Assembly: GCA_963815655.1 (NCBI GenBank)
Contig: CAWFHK010000001.1
Span: 1,922,001 to 1,986,000 of the forward strand
DNA: 64,000 nt
From: JAWOLE01 sp963815655
GTDB lineage: Bacteria > Acidobacteriota > Thermoanaerobaculia > UBA5066 > Gp7-AA6
Direction of reading: 5' to 3'
Both the position numbers and the translations under genes were made by a program. The notes beneath the pieces were generated by a model that did no database searches, was not told the origin of the DNA, and was given only the letters and a program-made list of their open reading frames with translations. Every line of letters begins with the position of its first letter. The stretch's first letter is position 1. Shown here one piece after another: positions 26,851 to 35,355 of the stretch.

Positions 26851-29544
26851 TCACTGCCGGAGGATCCGGGGAGTTATGAAGATCAACAACTCATCGTGCT
26901 TCTCGGTGCGCGTCTTGTTGCGGAAAAGGTTGCCGAGGATCGGGATCTTCCAGAGTCCAGGGATCATGTTGTTCTGGTCCTGATCGTTGATCTGGAAGAT
27001 GCCGCCGATGACGCTCGTGCCCCCGTCGCGCACGAGGATCTCTCCCTTGTACTCGCGGACCGTCAGGGGCACGTTCTGGCCGATCGACAGGTTCAACGCG
27101 ACCGCCGGCTCTCTCTTGGACACGTTGACGATCATGTGGATCGTCCCCTCGTTGGTGATCTGCGGCGTCACCGTGAGCTTCAGGGTCGCGTCCACGTAGA
27201 TGACGGTCGTGGTGTTGTTCACGTTGGTCTGGACCGGGATCTGCACGCCGGACTGGATCGAAGCGGCCGTGTTCGTCAGCGCCGCGACCTTTGGCGAGGA
27301 GATGATCTTCAAGAGGCCCTGGTTCTCGGCGGCCGACAGGGCCGCGTCGAGAGTGAAGGAGCCCAGGATGTTGCCCAACCGCAGGGTGGCGATGGTCTGG
27401 GGTGTGCCGAGGGGAACGTCGAACGTTCCATTGACGGTGTTGGGAAAGGAGAGGTTCGTCGTGTTGCCGTGCGCCACGTCCGCGTCGCCGGTGACGCCCC
27501 AGGCGATCCCGAGGCTGCGCCCGAGCGACTTGGTCGTCTCGACGATCCGCGCCTCGATCATGACCTGCGGGGTCGCGGTGTCCAGATTCTCGATCAACTG
27601 GAGCACGCCGGACAGGTATGTCGGGATCTCCCGGATGATCAGGGTGTTCGTCCGCGCGTCCACCACGATGTCGCCGCGCCGCGACATCACGCTCTTGATC
27701 GTCGGAGTCAGCTCGCTCGCCTTCGCGTAGGAGAGCTTCTTGATGACCGTGCGGGTGGGCTCGGCCGCCTGCCGCGCATCCAACAGGCGCGCGCGGTCGG
27801 CCTGTTCGGCCTGCAGCTTGGCCGTCGTGGCGATGCGCATGATGTTGTTCTCGAGCACGTACCCGAGGCCGTTCTGCTTCAGGATCAGGTCGAGGGCCTG
27901 GTCCCACGGGACGTCCTCGAGCTGGACCGTCACCGTGCCCCGGACCTCCGGATCCACCACGATGTTGAGCTGGGTCAGCTGGGAGATCGTCCGGAAGACG
28001 TCCTTGATGTCGGCGTCCTTCAGGTCGAGGGAGATCGGCTCGCCGGTGAACTGCGACTGCGTTTCCGTGATCGTCCTCGGCTGAAAGGTCGCGGACGGCT
28101 GCTCGGGACGCGCGCCCTCCTCCTGGGCGAGCATCGCGGCGGCGGCCTCGAAAACGGCCTCCTCGCGCGGAGTGGACCGTTCGCGGGAGGGACGGGCGGC
28201 CGACGGCGCGCTCTTCTGCGCCTTCCGCACGCCCTGCGGGAGCTTCCCGGCGGTCTCGGAAACCGGGGACTCGCGAACCGGCGCCGGCTGCGCGGAAACC
28301 GGCTGTGCCGCGGCGGACGAGGAGGGAGCGGGCGCCGGAGCCGTCTCCATCGCGGGCGCGGGGGGGAGCGACTCGACGGGAGCCGGAGCCGCCGGTTTCG
28401 AAGGCTCGGACACGCGCGCGAAAGGAGCGGTTTCGGCCGGCGCCGCCGGTTCCGGCTTTGCGGGAGCGGGAGCTTCCTCCTTCCGGGCGAGCTTCTCTTC
28501 CGCGGCCGGCGCGGACTTCTCCGCCGGGACCGGCGGCGCCGCGGCGGCGGCCGCGGGCTCGGGCTCGGCGATGCGCGTCCGCGAAGGCGACGCGGAGGAA
28601 GCGGTCTGCGGCCCCTCGTCCGAGCGGACGAGGACCGCCAGGCGCTCCCCTTCCGAGACGAGAGAGTGCGGCAGCGGCCGGGAGAGGTCGAGAACGACGC
28701 GGGTCACCGGGTCGGGAAGAGACTGGAACTGGGAAACGCGGACGCGCGAGACGAGCGCGCTCTTGACCGGGATGACGCGGCGGCGCACCTGGTTGCGCAC
28801 GCCGGGGAGATCCACGACCAGCCGCGGCGGGTTCTCGAGAAGGAAGTCCTTCGGAGCAAAGAGGCCGTCGCCCAGGAGGGCCACGGTCACCTCCTGCGAC
28901 GCGCCGACGCTGACTCGCAGGTCCTCGAGCTGGTGGGCGATCTCCCCCGCGGGCTCAATGGGTGGCGCGGCCGGCCGCGCGATGTCCTCCGCCACGATCG
29001 CGGCGGGGGGCGCGGCGGCCGGAGCCTCCGGAATTGCCTCGCTTCGGGCGGCCGTCTCGGCGGGGGCCTCGAAGGAAATGGCGAGACCCAGACCCACGCT
29101 GCGCACATCGGAGGTGACCCCGGGCCGGTGGGTGAGAGAAACGCGCGTCAACCGCTTGCCCATCTCGAGAACCGGCTCGAAGCGGACCGACGTGACGAGG
29201 GAGCCCGCGCCCTCCGGCGGCACGAAGCCGCTGGAGAGGTCCGCTCCGGCCAGGTCCACGACCAGAAGGTCCGGCCGCGGCTCGTAGGCGGTGTAGAGCA
29301 GGGGCGCGTCGGCCGACAGGACCACGCGGGCGCCGTCCGCGTCTTCGTTGAAGGCGGCCTGCGTCACGCGCGCGGTTCCAGCCGGCGGAGCCTGCGGGGA
29401 CGCCGGGGAAGCGGCCTCGGGAGAGCTCGGCTTCTGCGCGGCCTGCCGGGGGCTCGCTCCGGGGCCCCTGGCGGCGCAGCCGAATGCCGCCGCCAGCATG
29501 AGGGCCACGATCCCCGTCGCGGGCCGTCTGATTGCCTTTCGCAT
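26851..29544 (-). CDS. pilQ: Type IV pilus secretin PilQ
   Basis: 897 residues from an ATG at 29544 with GGGAGGAGCG just upstream; a longer reading frame exists but gives no better signal. N-terminal lipoprotein signal (ALMLAAAFGC). Two AMIN domains bind peptidoglycan (residues about 45-150 and 190-300), then a long Ala/Pro-rich linker (to about 450). The secretin core follows: STN-like LDLKDADIKDVFRTISQLT, NolW segment, and the secretin pore domain with VMIEARIVETTKSLGRSLGIAWG. The C-terminus contains the beta-lip region GTSVIGGIFQINDQDQNN. It forms the outer-membrane channel through which pili extend. Confidence 0.96.
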   Translation of the reverse strand: MRKAIRRPATGIVALMLAAAFGCAARGPGASPRQAAQKPSSPEAASPASPQAPPAGTARVTQAAFNEDADGARVVLSADAPLLYTAYEPRPDLLVVDLAGADLSSGFVPPEGAGSLVTSVRFEPVLEMGKRLTRVSLTHRPGVTSDVRSVGLGLAISFEAPAETAARSEAIPEAPAAAPPAAIVAEDIARPAAPPIEPAGEIAHQLEDLRVSVGASQEVTVALLGDGLFAPKDFLLENPPRLVVDLPGVRNQVRRRVIPVKSALVSRVRVSQFQSLPDPVTRVVLDLSRPLPHSLVSEGERLAVLVRSDEGPQTASSASPSRTRIAEPEPAAAAAAPPVPAEKSAPAAEEKLARKEEAPAPAKPEPAAPAETAPFARVSEPSKPAAPAPVESLPPAPAMETAPAPAPSSSAAAQPVSAQPAPVRESPVSETAGKLPQGVRKAQKSAPSAARPSRERSTPREEAVFEAAAAMLAQEEGARPEQPSATFQPRTITETQSQFTGEPISLDLKDADIKDVFRTISQLTQLNIVVDPEVRGTVTVQLEDVPWDQALDLILKQNGLGYVLENNIMRIATTAKLQAEQADRARLLDARQAAEPTRTVIKKLSYAKASELTPTIKSVMSRRGDIVVDARTNTLIIREIPTYLSGVLQLIENLDTATPQVMIEARIVETTKSLGRSLGIAWGVTGDADVAHGNTTNLSFPNTVNGTFDVPLGTPQTIATLRLGNILGSFTLDAALSAAENQGLLKIISSPKVAALTNTAASIQSGVQIPVQTNVNNTTTVIYVDATLKLTVTPQITNEGTIHMIVNVSKREPAVALNLSIGQNVPLTVREYKGEILVRDGGTSVIGGIFQINDQDQNNMIPGLWKIPILGNLFRNKTRTEKHDELLIFITPRILRQ

Positions 29545-29584
29545 CGCTCCTCCCGTCGCGCCGGACGCCTTTGTCACTTCCCGA

Positions 29585-30091
29585 TCACGGCTTGATGGTT
29601 GCATTGAGTTGCTTGGTCATGTCGCGGAACGGTTTCACGCTCTGCGGGTCGTTCAAGTTCTGCCGGAACGTCACCTCGTTTGGGGCAATACGGAGGACCT
29701 CTCCGTCGTAGAGCTGGTCGCCCGGTCGCAGCAGGTAGCTCTTGTTGTCCGTGCCCCGGATCTGCGCCACGTATCCCGCGCGGGTCCTCCAGATTCCCTG
29801 GAGAATGACGTCGTCGATGGCGATCCCCGGGATTCCGGGGGGCCGGTGGCCCGCCATCCCCTTCTCCGGACGCATGAGAAGCGAGCGGAACGGATCGCGC
29901 CGTCCGGCCGGGTCGTAGGAGTACGAGCGCCCCGCGAGGGCGGACTCCTCCTGCTCGATCAGGGCCTGTCCCGGCGATTCCTCCGACGCCACCGGCGTCG
30001 GCGAGGGACCGGGGACCGGACTCTTCAGCGGGGCCGCGAGCGCCGCGATCCCCAGAATCAGCCCGAAAGCGCCGGCCAGCGTCCGCTTCAT
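29585..30091 (-). CDS. pilP: Type IV pilus lipoprotein PilP
   Basis: 168 residues from ATG at 30091, overlapping the pilO stop by ATGA. Signal or membrane segment (residues 3-20), then a Pro/Ser linker and the PilP beta domain: YDPAGRRDPFRSL, DDVILQGIWRTRAGYVAQI, and KSYLLRPGDQLYDGEVLRI. PilP bridges the inner-membrane PilMNO complex to the PilQ secretin. No lipobox Cys is obvious at the signal end, unlike many PilP. Confidence 0.9.
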   Translation of the reverse strand: MKRTLAGAFGLILGIAALAAPLKSPVPGPSPTPVASEESPGQALIEQEESALAGRSYSYDPAGRRDPFRSLLMRPEKGMAGHRPPGIPGIAIDDVILQGIWRTRAGYVAQIRGTDNKSYLLRPGDQLYDGEVLRIAPNEVTFRQNLNDPQSVKPFRDMTKQLNATIKP

Positions 30092-30759
30092 TCCGAAAGC
30101 CCCGCTTCCGATTTCTTTTTCAGCATCTGCGCTTTCCCGGCGGCTCCGCCGCCCGATTTCGCGCCCCCCGCCTTCTTGCCCTGCGCCTCGCCCTTCTCGT
30201 CGGCGGTGTAGATGAACGTCTTCGCGACGAAGCTCGCGGCGATGGACTTGCCCCCGGGGTCGTTGATGGCGGAGATCTTCATCTCCTCGACATTGATGAT
30301 GCGGGAAAAGCGGCTCATGCGGTCGAAGAAGAGGGCGAGGTTGTGGTAGGTGCCCTCGAGCTGGATGTCGATCGGCCATTCCGAGTAGAAGTCCCTGCTC
30401 TGGAAGTCTCCCGGGGTGAACTTCCGCAGCGTGAAGTCTCCCTGCCGGGTCAGCGTCTCGATGCGCTTGATCAGGTCCTCGGTGTTGCGCTTGGAGGGGA
30501 GGATCTGGAGGAGCTTGGCCAGGTCGAGCTCCAGCCTCTTGATCTCCTCCCGGAACTGGGCGAGCTTGCGCTCGGCCGCCCGCCCCTTCTGGATCTCCTG
30601 CTGCAGCCCCGCGAGCTCCGTTCGCTTGACGCGGATCTCCTCGTTGATTCCTCGCAGCCAGGCGTAGTGGACGGCCGCGGCCAGGGCGATCCCGAAGGCC
30701 AGCCCGATGCCGAGCGCCACGCTCCACTTTCGTTCGTCGATCCTGAGCTCGAACGCCAT
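30088..30759 (-). CDS. pilO: Type IV pilus inner-membrane protein PilO
   Basis: 223 residues. One N-terminal transmembrane helix (about 15-35), a coiled-coil segment (about 40-80, RVKRTELAGLQQEIQKGR), then the ferredoxin-like periplasmic domain typical of PilO (GTYHNLALFFDRMSRFSRIINVEEMKI is its conserved helix-strand core, read in parts). It heterodimerises with PilN to form the alignment complex. Confidence 0.93.
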   Translation of the reverse strand: MAFELRIDERKWSVALGIGLAFGIALAAAVHYAWLRGINEEIRVKRTELAGLQQEIQKGRAAERKLAQFREEIKRLELDLAKLLQILPSKRNTEDLIKRIETLTRQGDFTLRKFTPGDFQSRDFYSEWPIDIQLEGTYHNLALFFDRMSRFSRIINVEEMKISAINDPGGKSIAASFVAKTFIYTADEKGEAQGKKAGGAKSGGGAAGKAQMLKKKSEAGLSE

Positions 30760-30765
30760 GCCTTC

Positions 30766-31416
30766 CTAAGCCTTCTTTCCCTTCTTCTCGGCGGGACCCG
30801 GCGTCACGACGGCGGCAGGCGCGGGAACGGGAGCGGAAGTGGAAGCGAGGACCGCCGCGGGATTGAAGACGAGCGTCATTTCCCAGCTGTAGGTCCCGGA
30901 ATTCCCGGCGTCGCGGCCGAGCGACTTGAAGACGGGTTCCGCGAAGAACGGACTCTTCTTCAAGTTCTCCAGGTACGTCGCGACGGCGTTGGGCGAGAGG
31001 GTCTTGCCCTTCATCGAGATCTGGTTGCTCGAGACGTCGAGGGAGGTCAGCCAGACGAGATCCGGAAGGGCCTTGGAGATCTCGTCCATCAGGCGGACGG
31101 GGCCCTTCTGGTTCGTCTTCAGGTTGTTGATGAGCTGGATCTTCGACTCGAGGCTCGCCTTCTTGTCCTCGTACTCCTTCACCTCTTCGATGATGGACTT
31201 CAGGCGGTCCGCTTCGAGGCGCGCCTTGACGATCTCTTCCTCGAGCGCGGCGCGCCGCGAGACGAGAGTCAGGCCCATGATCGCCACGTAGAGGACCCCG
31301 AGGCCGAGCCCCCCGAAGAAGAGAAAGTTGTTGAGCCGGGCGCCGGTGGGGAGAAGCGGCGCCTTCTTCCTGGCCGCGGCCGCCTTGGCCTCGGTGAGAA
31401 GGTTGATCCGGATCAA
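30766..31416 (-). CDS. pilN: Type IV pilus inner-membrane protein PilN
   Basis: 216 residues. The conserved N-terminal motif MIRINLL binds PilM, followed by a transmembrane helix (about 30-52), a coiled coil (RAALEEEIVKARLEADRLK) and the periplasmic ferredoxin-like domain. The last 30 residues are Ala/Pro-rich and end in basic KKGKKA. The start overlaps the pilM stop (ATGA). Confidence 0.95.
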   Translation of the reverse strand: MIRINLLTEAKAAAARKKAPLLPTGARLNNFLFFGGLGLGVLYVAIMGLTLVSRRAALEEEIVKARLEADRLKSIIEEVKEYEDKKASLESKIQLINNLKTNQKGPVRLMDEISKALPDLVWLTSLDVSSNQISMKGKTLSPNAVATYLENLKKSPFFAEPVFKSLGRDAGNSGTYSWEMTLVFNPAAVLASTSAPVPAPAAVVTPGPAEKKGKKA

Positions 31417-32474
31417 GCGGCCTCGTCCCCGATGTGCCTCACGGCCAGGCCGACCGCCACCGCCAGTGTCGGGGCGTTCTCATTGAGCCACTCCGCCGAG
31501 ACCGCGCCTCCCGAGACGTCGATCTGCCGGAAGGGGTTCATGATCTCCACGGGCATTCCGAACCGGTCCTTGAGCTGCCGGTCGAGGTTGACGACGCGGG
31601 AGCAGCCCCCGGCGATGAAGAGCTGATCGATCTTCTCGGTCGAGGTCGTCGCGCCGAAGAAGTCGAAGGTCTTCTGCAGCTCCTGCGCGAGGTCGTCGGA
31701 GACCGACCGGAGGATCGGGAGGATCTCCTGGAGGGAATGCTCGCCCCCCGACTCCCCCCGCTTCAGGGCGTCCGCCTGCTCGAATCCGAGCGAAAGCTGC
31801 TTCTGGATGGCGTCGGTGTACTGGTTGCCGCCGAAGGAGATGTCCCGCCAGAAGATCGTGTTCCCGCCCGAGAGGATGTTGACGTTGGTCACGGAGGCGC
31901 CGATGTTGACGAGGGCGACGACGCGCCCCGGCTCGACGGGGTAGTTGATCTCGTAGGCGTTCTGGACGGCGAAGGCGTCCACGTCCACGAGAACGGGAGT
32001 CTTTCCCACCTGGGTGATCACGCTCGTGTAGTCGCCGATCTTGTCCTTCTTGACCGCGACGAGCAGCACGTCCATCGTCTCGCCGCCGCCCGGCTCCAGG
32101 ACCACGTAGTCCAGGTTCACGTCGTTGATGTCGAAGGGGACGTACTGCTCCGCCTCCCAGCGGATGGACTCGGCCAGCTCCTCCGCGGACATGGCGGGGA
32201 GGGAGATCTTCTTGATGATGACGGAGTGGCCGGACAGGGAGGTCGCGAAGTCGTTGTTGCGGACGTTCAGGGACGAGATCACCCGGTTCACGGTGTCCAC
32301 GACGAGGGAAGCGTCCATGATCGCCCCGTCCACGATCGCCTCCGGCGAAAGCGGCTCGATGCCGGTCCTGACGAGCCGATAGCCGCCACCCTTGGCGTCT
32401 TTCAACTCCACCAGCTTGACCGCGGAGGAACCGATGTCGAGACCCACCAGGTTCTTCGATTTCTTAAACAGCAC
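31413..32474 (-). CDS. pilM: Type IV pilus cytoplasmic actin-like protein PilM
   Basis: About 353 residues from a GTG at 32474, giving the family N-terminus MLFKKSKNLVGLDIGSS; an upstream TTG is less likely. Actin-like fold: phosphate-1 motif LDIGSSAVKLVEL, phosphate-2 ALVNIGASVTNVNIL, and the adenosine motif LFIAGGCSRV. It binds the N-terminus of PilN. First gene of the pil operon (pilM, N, O, P, Q, lipoprotein, IPT/DUF11). A candidate promoter lies at 32541-32569. Confidence 0.94.
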   Translation of the reverse strand: MLFKKSKNLVGLDIGSSAVKLVELKDAKGGGYRLVRTGIEPLSPEAIVDGAIMDASLVVDTVNRVISSLNVRNNDFATSLSGHSVIIKKISLPAMSAEELAESIRWEAEQYVPFDINDVNLDYVVLEPGGGETMDVLLVAVKKDKIGDYTSVITQVGKTPVLVDVDAFAVQNAYEINYPVEPGRVVALVNIGASVTNVNILSGGNTIFWRDISFGGNQYTDAIQKQLSLGFEQADALKRGESGGEHSLQEILPILRSVSDDLAQELQKTFDFFGATTSTEKIDQLFIAGGCSRVVNLDRQLKDRFGMPVEIMNPFRQIDVSGGAVSAEWLNENAPTLAVAVGLAVRHIGDEAA

Positions 32475-32540
32475 TCTAACCCCACCGAAAGAATTCAAAC
32501 GGTTGAGGGCTTGGACTACGGGTTATTTCGGCTGTCCGCG

Positions 32541-32569
32541 AAGGTAACAGAAGATTATTCCCCAGTCAA
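32541..32569 (-). promoter_or_regulatory. Candidate sigma-70 promoter of the pil operon
   Basis: Read on the minus strand: -35 box TTGACT (32569-32564), a 17-bp spacer, and a weak -10 box TACCTT (32546-32541). About 67 nt upstream of the pilM start. The -10 matches only loosely. Confidence 0.35.
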
Positions 32570-32612
32570 GGCAAGGGGCGGGGAAAACACTCCGCCCGCC
32601 AAGCACTTACGA

Positions 32613-32740
32613 GGTGGCAGGTGGTAGGTCATCGGTGGTAGGACGAGGTGGTGGGCGGTAGGTCGTAGGTGGTAGGGATGGCACCAGTCCCCGTCCCCTA
32701 CCACCTTCCACCTACCACCTACAACCTGCGCAACAGGTTG
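32613..32740. repeat. Heptad-repeat inverted array 6 (GGTGGTA words), largest
   Basis: Left arm 32613-32677: GGTGGCA, GGTGGTA, GGTCATC, GGTGGTA, GGACGAG and so on, with one 6-bp unit. Right arm 32694-32728: TCCCCTA, CCACCTT, CCACCTA, CCACCTA, CAACCTG. The arms are reverse complements. A second small hairpin (CAACCTG facing CAGGTTG) sits at 32722-32740. It lies in the 334-bp gap between the divergent pilM and rpmB; the rest of that gap holds only the promoter candidate and the rpmB leader. Confidence 0.9.
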
Positions 32741-32808
32741 CGCCGCCGGCGCGCAGAAGGTAGGATGCAGCGCTTTTTCCGACCACTTCGGTCGCACCGA
32801 GGAAAACG

Positions 32809-33021
32809 ATGGCCCAACACTGCCAGTTCTGCGGAAAGACCCCGATGACCGGGCACCGGATCAGCCACGCCCACAACGTCACCAACCGGAAGTGGCACCT
32901 GAACCTGAAGGAAGTGCGCGCCGTGGTCGGCGGCGTGACCCGCCGAGTCCGGGCCTGCACGCGGTGCATCCGCTCCGGCAAACTCGTCAAGCCTCTGGCG
33001 CGCGCCGCGACGGCGAAGTAA
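32809..33021 (+). CDS. rpmB: 50S ribosomal protein L28
   Basis: 70 residues. The four-cysteine zinc form: C5-x2-C8 in CQFCGKTP and C47-x2-C50 in ACTRCIRS. Conserved features GHRISHAHNVTNRKW and GKLVK match L28 of many bacteria. Ribosome site GAGGAAAA 4 nt upstream. A 5-bp hairpin (CGACC facing GGTCG, 32780-32794) precedes the ribosome site; its significance is unknown. It stands alone on its strand. Confidence 0.97.
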   Translation: MAQHCQFCGKTPMTGHRISHAHNVTNRKWHLNLKEVRAVVGGVTRRVRACTRCIRSGKLVKPLARAATAK

Positions 33022-33025
33022 TTCC

Positions 33026-33088
33026 GGTTTCAGGTTTCAGGTTTCAGGCGGCCGGCTCCTTGAAACCTGGAACTTGAAACCTGAAACC
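33026..33088. repeat. Heptad-repeat inverted array 7 (GGTTTCA words)
   Basis: Left arm 33026-33053: GGTTTCA three times, then GGCGGCC. Right arm 33059-33088: CTTGAAA, CCTGGAA, CTTGAAA, CCTGAAA, CC. The arms are complementary. It is downstream of rpmB and of relA/spoT, which converge here. The word is the same as array 5, 13 kb away. Confidence 0.9.
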
Positions 33089-33107
33089 AGCGCGGCGAAG
33101 CCGCGCT
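33089..33107. terminator. 8-bp perfect hairpin overlapping the RelA/SpoT stop codon
   Basis: AGCGCGGC, loop GAA, GCCGCGCT. The relA/spoT stop codon (33106-33108) overlaps the foot of the stem. There is no strong T tract directly after it on either side, so it may stabilise the mRNA 3' end or work together with the neighbouring heptad array. Compare the similar arrangement at yajC. Confidence 0.45.
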
Positions 33108-35289
33108 AGTCCCTCTCCCCCGCCTGCGGCACGTTGTACTTCCGGATCACTTCTCGGACGCCCGCGACCGCCTTCAGCTTGGTCAGGATCTTCTCCAGGT
33201 GCTTCAGGTCCGAGGTCTCGAGGGAAACGGACACGTAGCCCTTCCGGTTCTCATCGGCGCGCGCCTCGATGCGGCGGATGTTGGAGCCCTCCCCGGCGAT
33301 CGCCTGGGTCAGGTCCGCCAGGAGCCCCGGCCGGTCGTCTGAAAGAACCTCGAGCTCGATCCCGTAGGTCGTGGTCTTCGCTCCCGCCCAGGCCACGGCG
33401 ATCTGCCGCTCGGGATCGTAGAGGAGATTCCGGACGTTGGGGCAGCTCTCGGAATGGACCGAGACACCGCGCCCCCGCGTGATATATCCGAGGATCTTCT
33501 CTCCGGGCACCGGGCCGCAGCACTTGGCGAGCGAGGCGAGAAGGTCGTTGTGCCCGACGACGACGATGTCGGGGGAGCCGAACGGGAGGATCTTCCGGAC
33601 GACCCGGGTGACCGCGGTTTCCTTCTTCGGCGCCTCGGCCTTGGCGAGCTCCTCGGCGGGGACGAACCGCTCCAGGGCGTTGCGCGCGGCGAGCTTGCCG
33701 TAGCCGATCGCCGCGTAGAGGTCCTCCGGCCGCGAGAACCCCCAGCTGCCGAGCTCCTTCTGGAGGCTCCCCTGCTGTTCGAGCTTCTTCAGGGACCTCT
33801 TGAATTTCTTCAGCTCCCGCTCGAGGAGCCGCCGGCCGAGCTCCATCGCCTGCTTCTTCTCCTCGGTGTGGATGAAATGCCGGATCTTCTGGCGGGCACG
33901 GCTGGTGGCGACGAACGAGAGCCAGTCGCGCGAGGGGGTCTGGTTGGGAGAGGTCAGGATCTCGATGATGTCTCCGCTCGAGATCGGCGTGCGCAGCGGA
34001 ACGAGCTTCCCGTTGACCCGGGCGCCGACGCAACGGTGGCCCACGTCGGTGTGGACGCGGTAGGCGAAGTCGACGGCCGTCGCCCCGCGCGGGAACGCGA
34101 AGACTTCCCCCTTCGGCGTGAAGGTGTAGACCTCGTCGGGGTACAGGTCCACCTTCAGGGCGGAGAGGAACTGGCGCGGGTCGGAGACCTCACTCTGCCA
34201 GTCCACGAGCTGCCGGAGCCATTGGAACCGCCCGTCGTCGGCGTGGGGCAGCAGTCTCCCCTCCTTGTACTTCCAGTGCGCCGCGATCCCCCGCTCGGCG
34301 ATCAGGTCCATCTCGCGTGTGCGGATCTGCACCTCGAAGGGCTGAGCCGCCTCGCTCATGACCGTCGTGTGGAGGGACTGGTAGAAGTTCGGCTTCGGCA
34401 TCGCGATGTAGTCCTTGATGCGCCCGGGCACCGGGCGCCAGCGCTGGTGCACGAGGCCGAGCGCCGCGTAACAGTCGCGCGTGTCGGGCGTGACGATCCG
34501 GAACGCCAGCACGTCGTAGAGCTGGGCCACGTCCACGCCCCGGCGGCGGATCTTCGAGGCGATCGAGTAGACGTGCTTGCGCCGGCCGGTGACCTCCGCG
34601 GCGACGTTGGCCTCTTTCAAGCTCTCCTCCAGCTCCCGGCGGATCTGCTCGATCATCTTCTCCGAGCCCTTCAGGCTCTTCTCGACCTCGCGCTGGATCC
34701 GCGAGTACTCCTGGGGCTCGAGGTACTGGAACGAAAGGTCCTCGAGCTCCCCCTTGATGAGGCCCATGCCGAGGCGGTTGGCGATCGGAGCGTAGATGTC
34801 CATGGTCTCGCGGGAGATCTCCAGCCGCCGGGCCTCGGGCAGGAACCCGAGCGTCCTCATGTTGTGGAGACGGTCGGCCAGCTTGACCAGGACCACCCGG
34901 ACGTCCGACACCATCGCCAGGATCATCTTGCGGAAGGTCTCGGCCTGCTCCTCCTCGCGGGACACGTAGGAGAACCGGCTGATTTTCGTCAGGCCGTCCA
35001 CCAGGTCCGCCACCTCGGGGCCGAACTGCTGGGCGATCGCGTCCCGGGTCGTCAGGGTGTCTTCCAGGACGTCGTGGAGGAGGCCGACGACGATCGACAC
35101 GTCGTCGGCTTTCATGTCCGTGAGGATGGCCGCGACGTTCAGGGGATGGACGAGGTAGGGCTCGCCGGAGCGGCGCACCTGTCCGCGGTGCTCGCGGGCC
35201 GAGAACACGTAGGCCCTTCGCAGCAGGTCCTGGTCGGTCTGCGGGTTATAGGTCTCGACCTTCTCGAGGATCTCCTCGAACCGGATCAT
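33106..35289 (-). CDS. Bifunctional (p)ppGpp synthetase/hydrolase, RelA/SpoT family
   Basis: 727 residues, a full-length RSH. HD hydrolase domain at residues about 30-180 (EPYLVHPLNVAAIL and the HD pair in VGLLHDVLEDTL), so hydrolysis should be active. Synthetase domain at about 240-360, with RIKDYIAMPKPNFYQSLHTTV (RxKD form found in bifunctional enzymes) and ERGIAAHWKYKEG. A TGS domain (VYTFTPKGEVFAFPRGATAVDFAYRVHT region) and a C-terminal ACT domain follow. It controls the stringent response. Upstream, secF ends 66 bp away on the same strand. Confidence 0.96.
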   Translation of the reverse strand: MIRFEEILEKVETYNPQTDQDLLRRAYVFSAREHRGQVRRSGEPYLVHPLNVAAILTDMKADDVSIVVGLLHDVLEDTLTTRDAIAQQFGPEVADLVDGLTKISRFSYVSREEEQAETFRKMILAMVSDVRVVLVKLADRLHNMRTLGFLPEARRLEISRETMDIYAPIANRLGMGLIKGELEDLSFQYLEPQEYSRIQREVEKSLKGSEKMIEQIRRELEESLKEANVAAEVTGRRKHVYSIASKIRRRGVDVAQLYDVLAFRIVTPDTRDCYAALGLVHQRWRPVPGRIKDYIAMPKPNFYQSLHTTVMSEAAQPFEVQIRTREMDLIAERGIAAHWKYKEGRLLPHADDGRFQWLRQLVDWQSEVSDPRQFLSALKVDLYPDEVYTFTPKGEVFAFPRGATAVDFAYRVHTDVGHRCVGARVNGKLVPLRTPISSGDIIEILTSPNQTPSRDWLSFVATSRARQKIRHFIHTEEKKQAMELGRRLLERELKKFKRSLKKLEQQGSLQKELGSWGFSRPEDLYAAIGYGKLAARNALERFVPAEELAKAEAPKKETAVTRVVRKILPFGSPDIVVVGHNDLLASLAKCCGPVPGEKILGYITRGRGVSVHSESCPNVRNLLYDPERQIAVAWAGAKTTTYGIELEVLSDDRPGLLADLTQAIAGEGSNIRRIEARADENRKGYVSVSLETSDLKHLEKILTKLKAVAGVREVIRKYNVPQAGERD

Positions 35290-35355
35290 GGAACGTGCAG
35301 ATTACGGCGAAACCGGTCACCGCGCAAAAACACGGGGACCGAGACGATCCGATCT

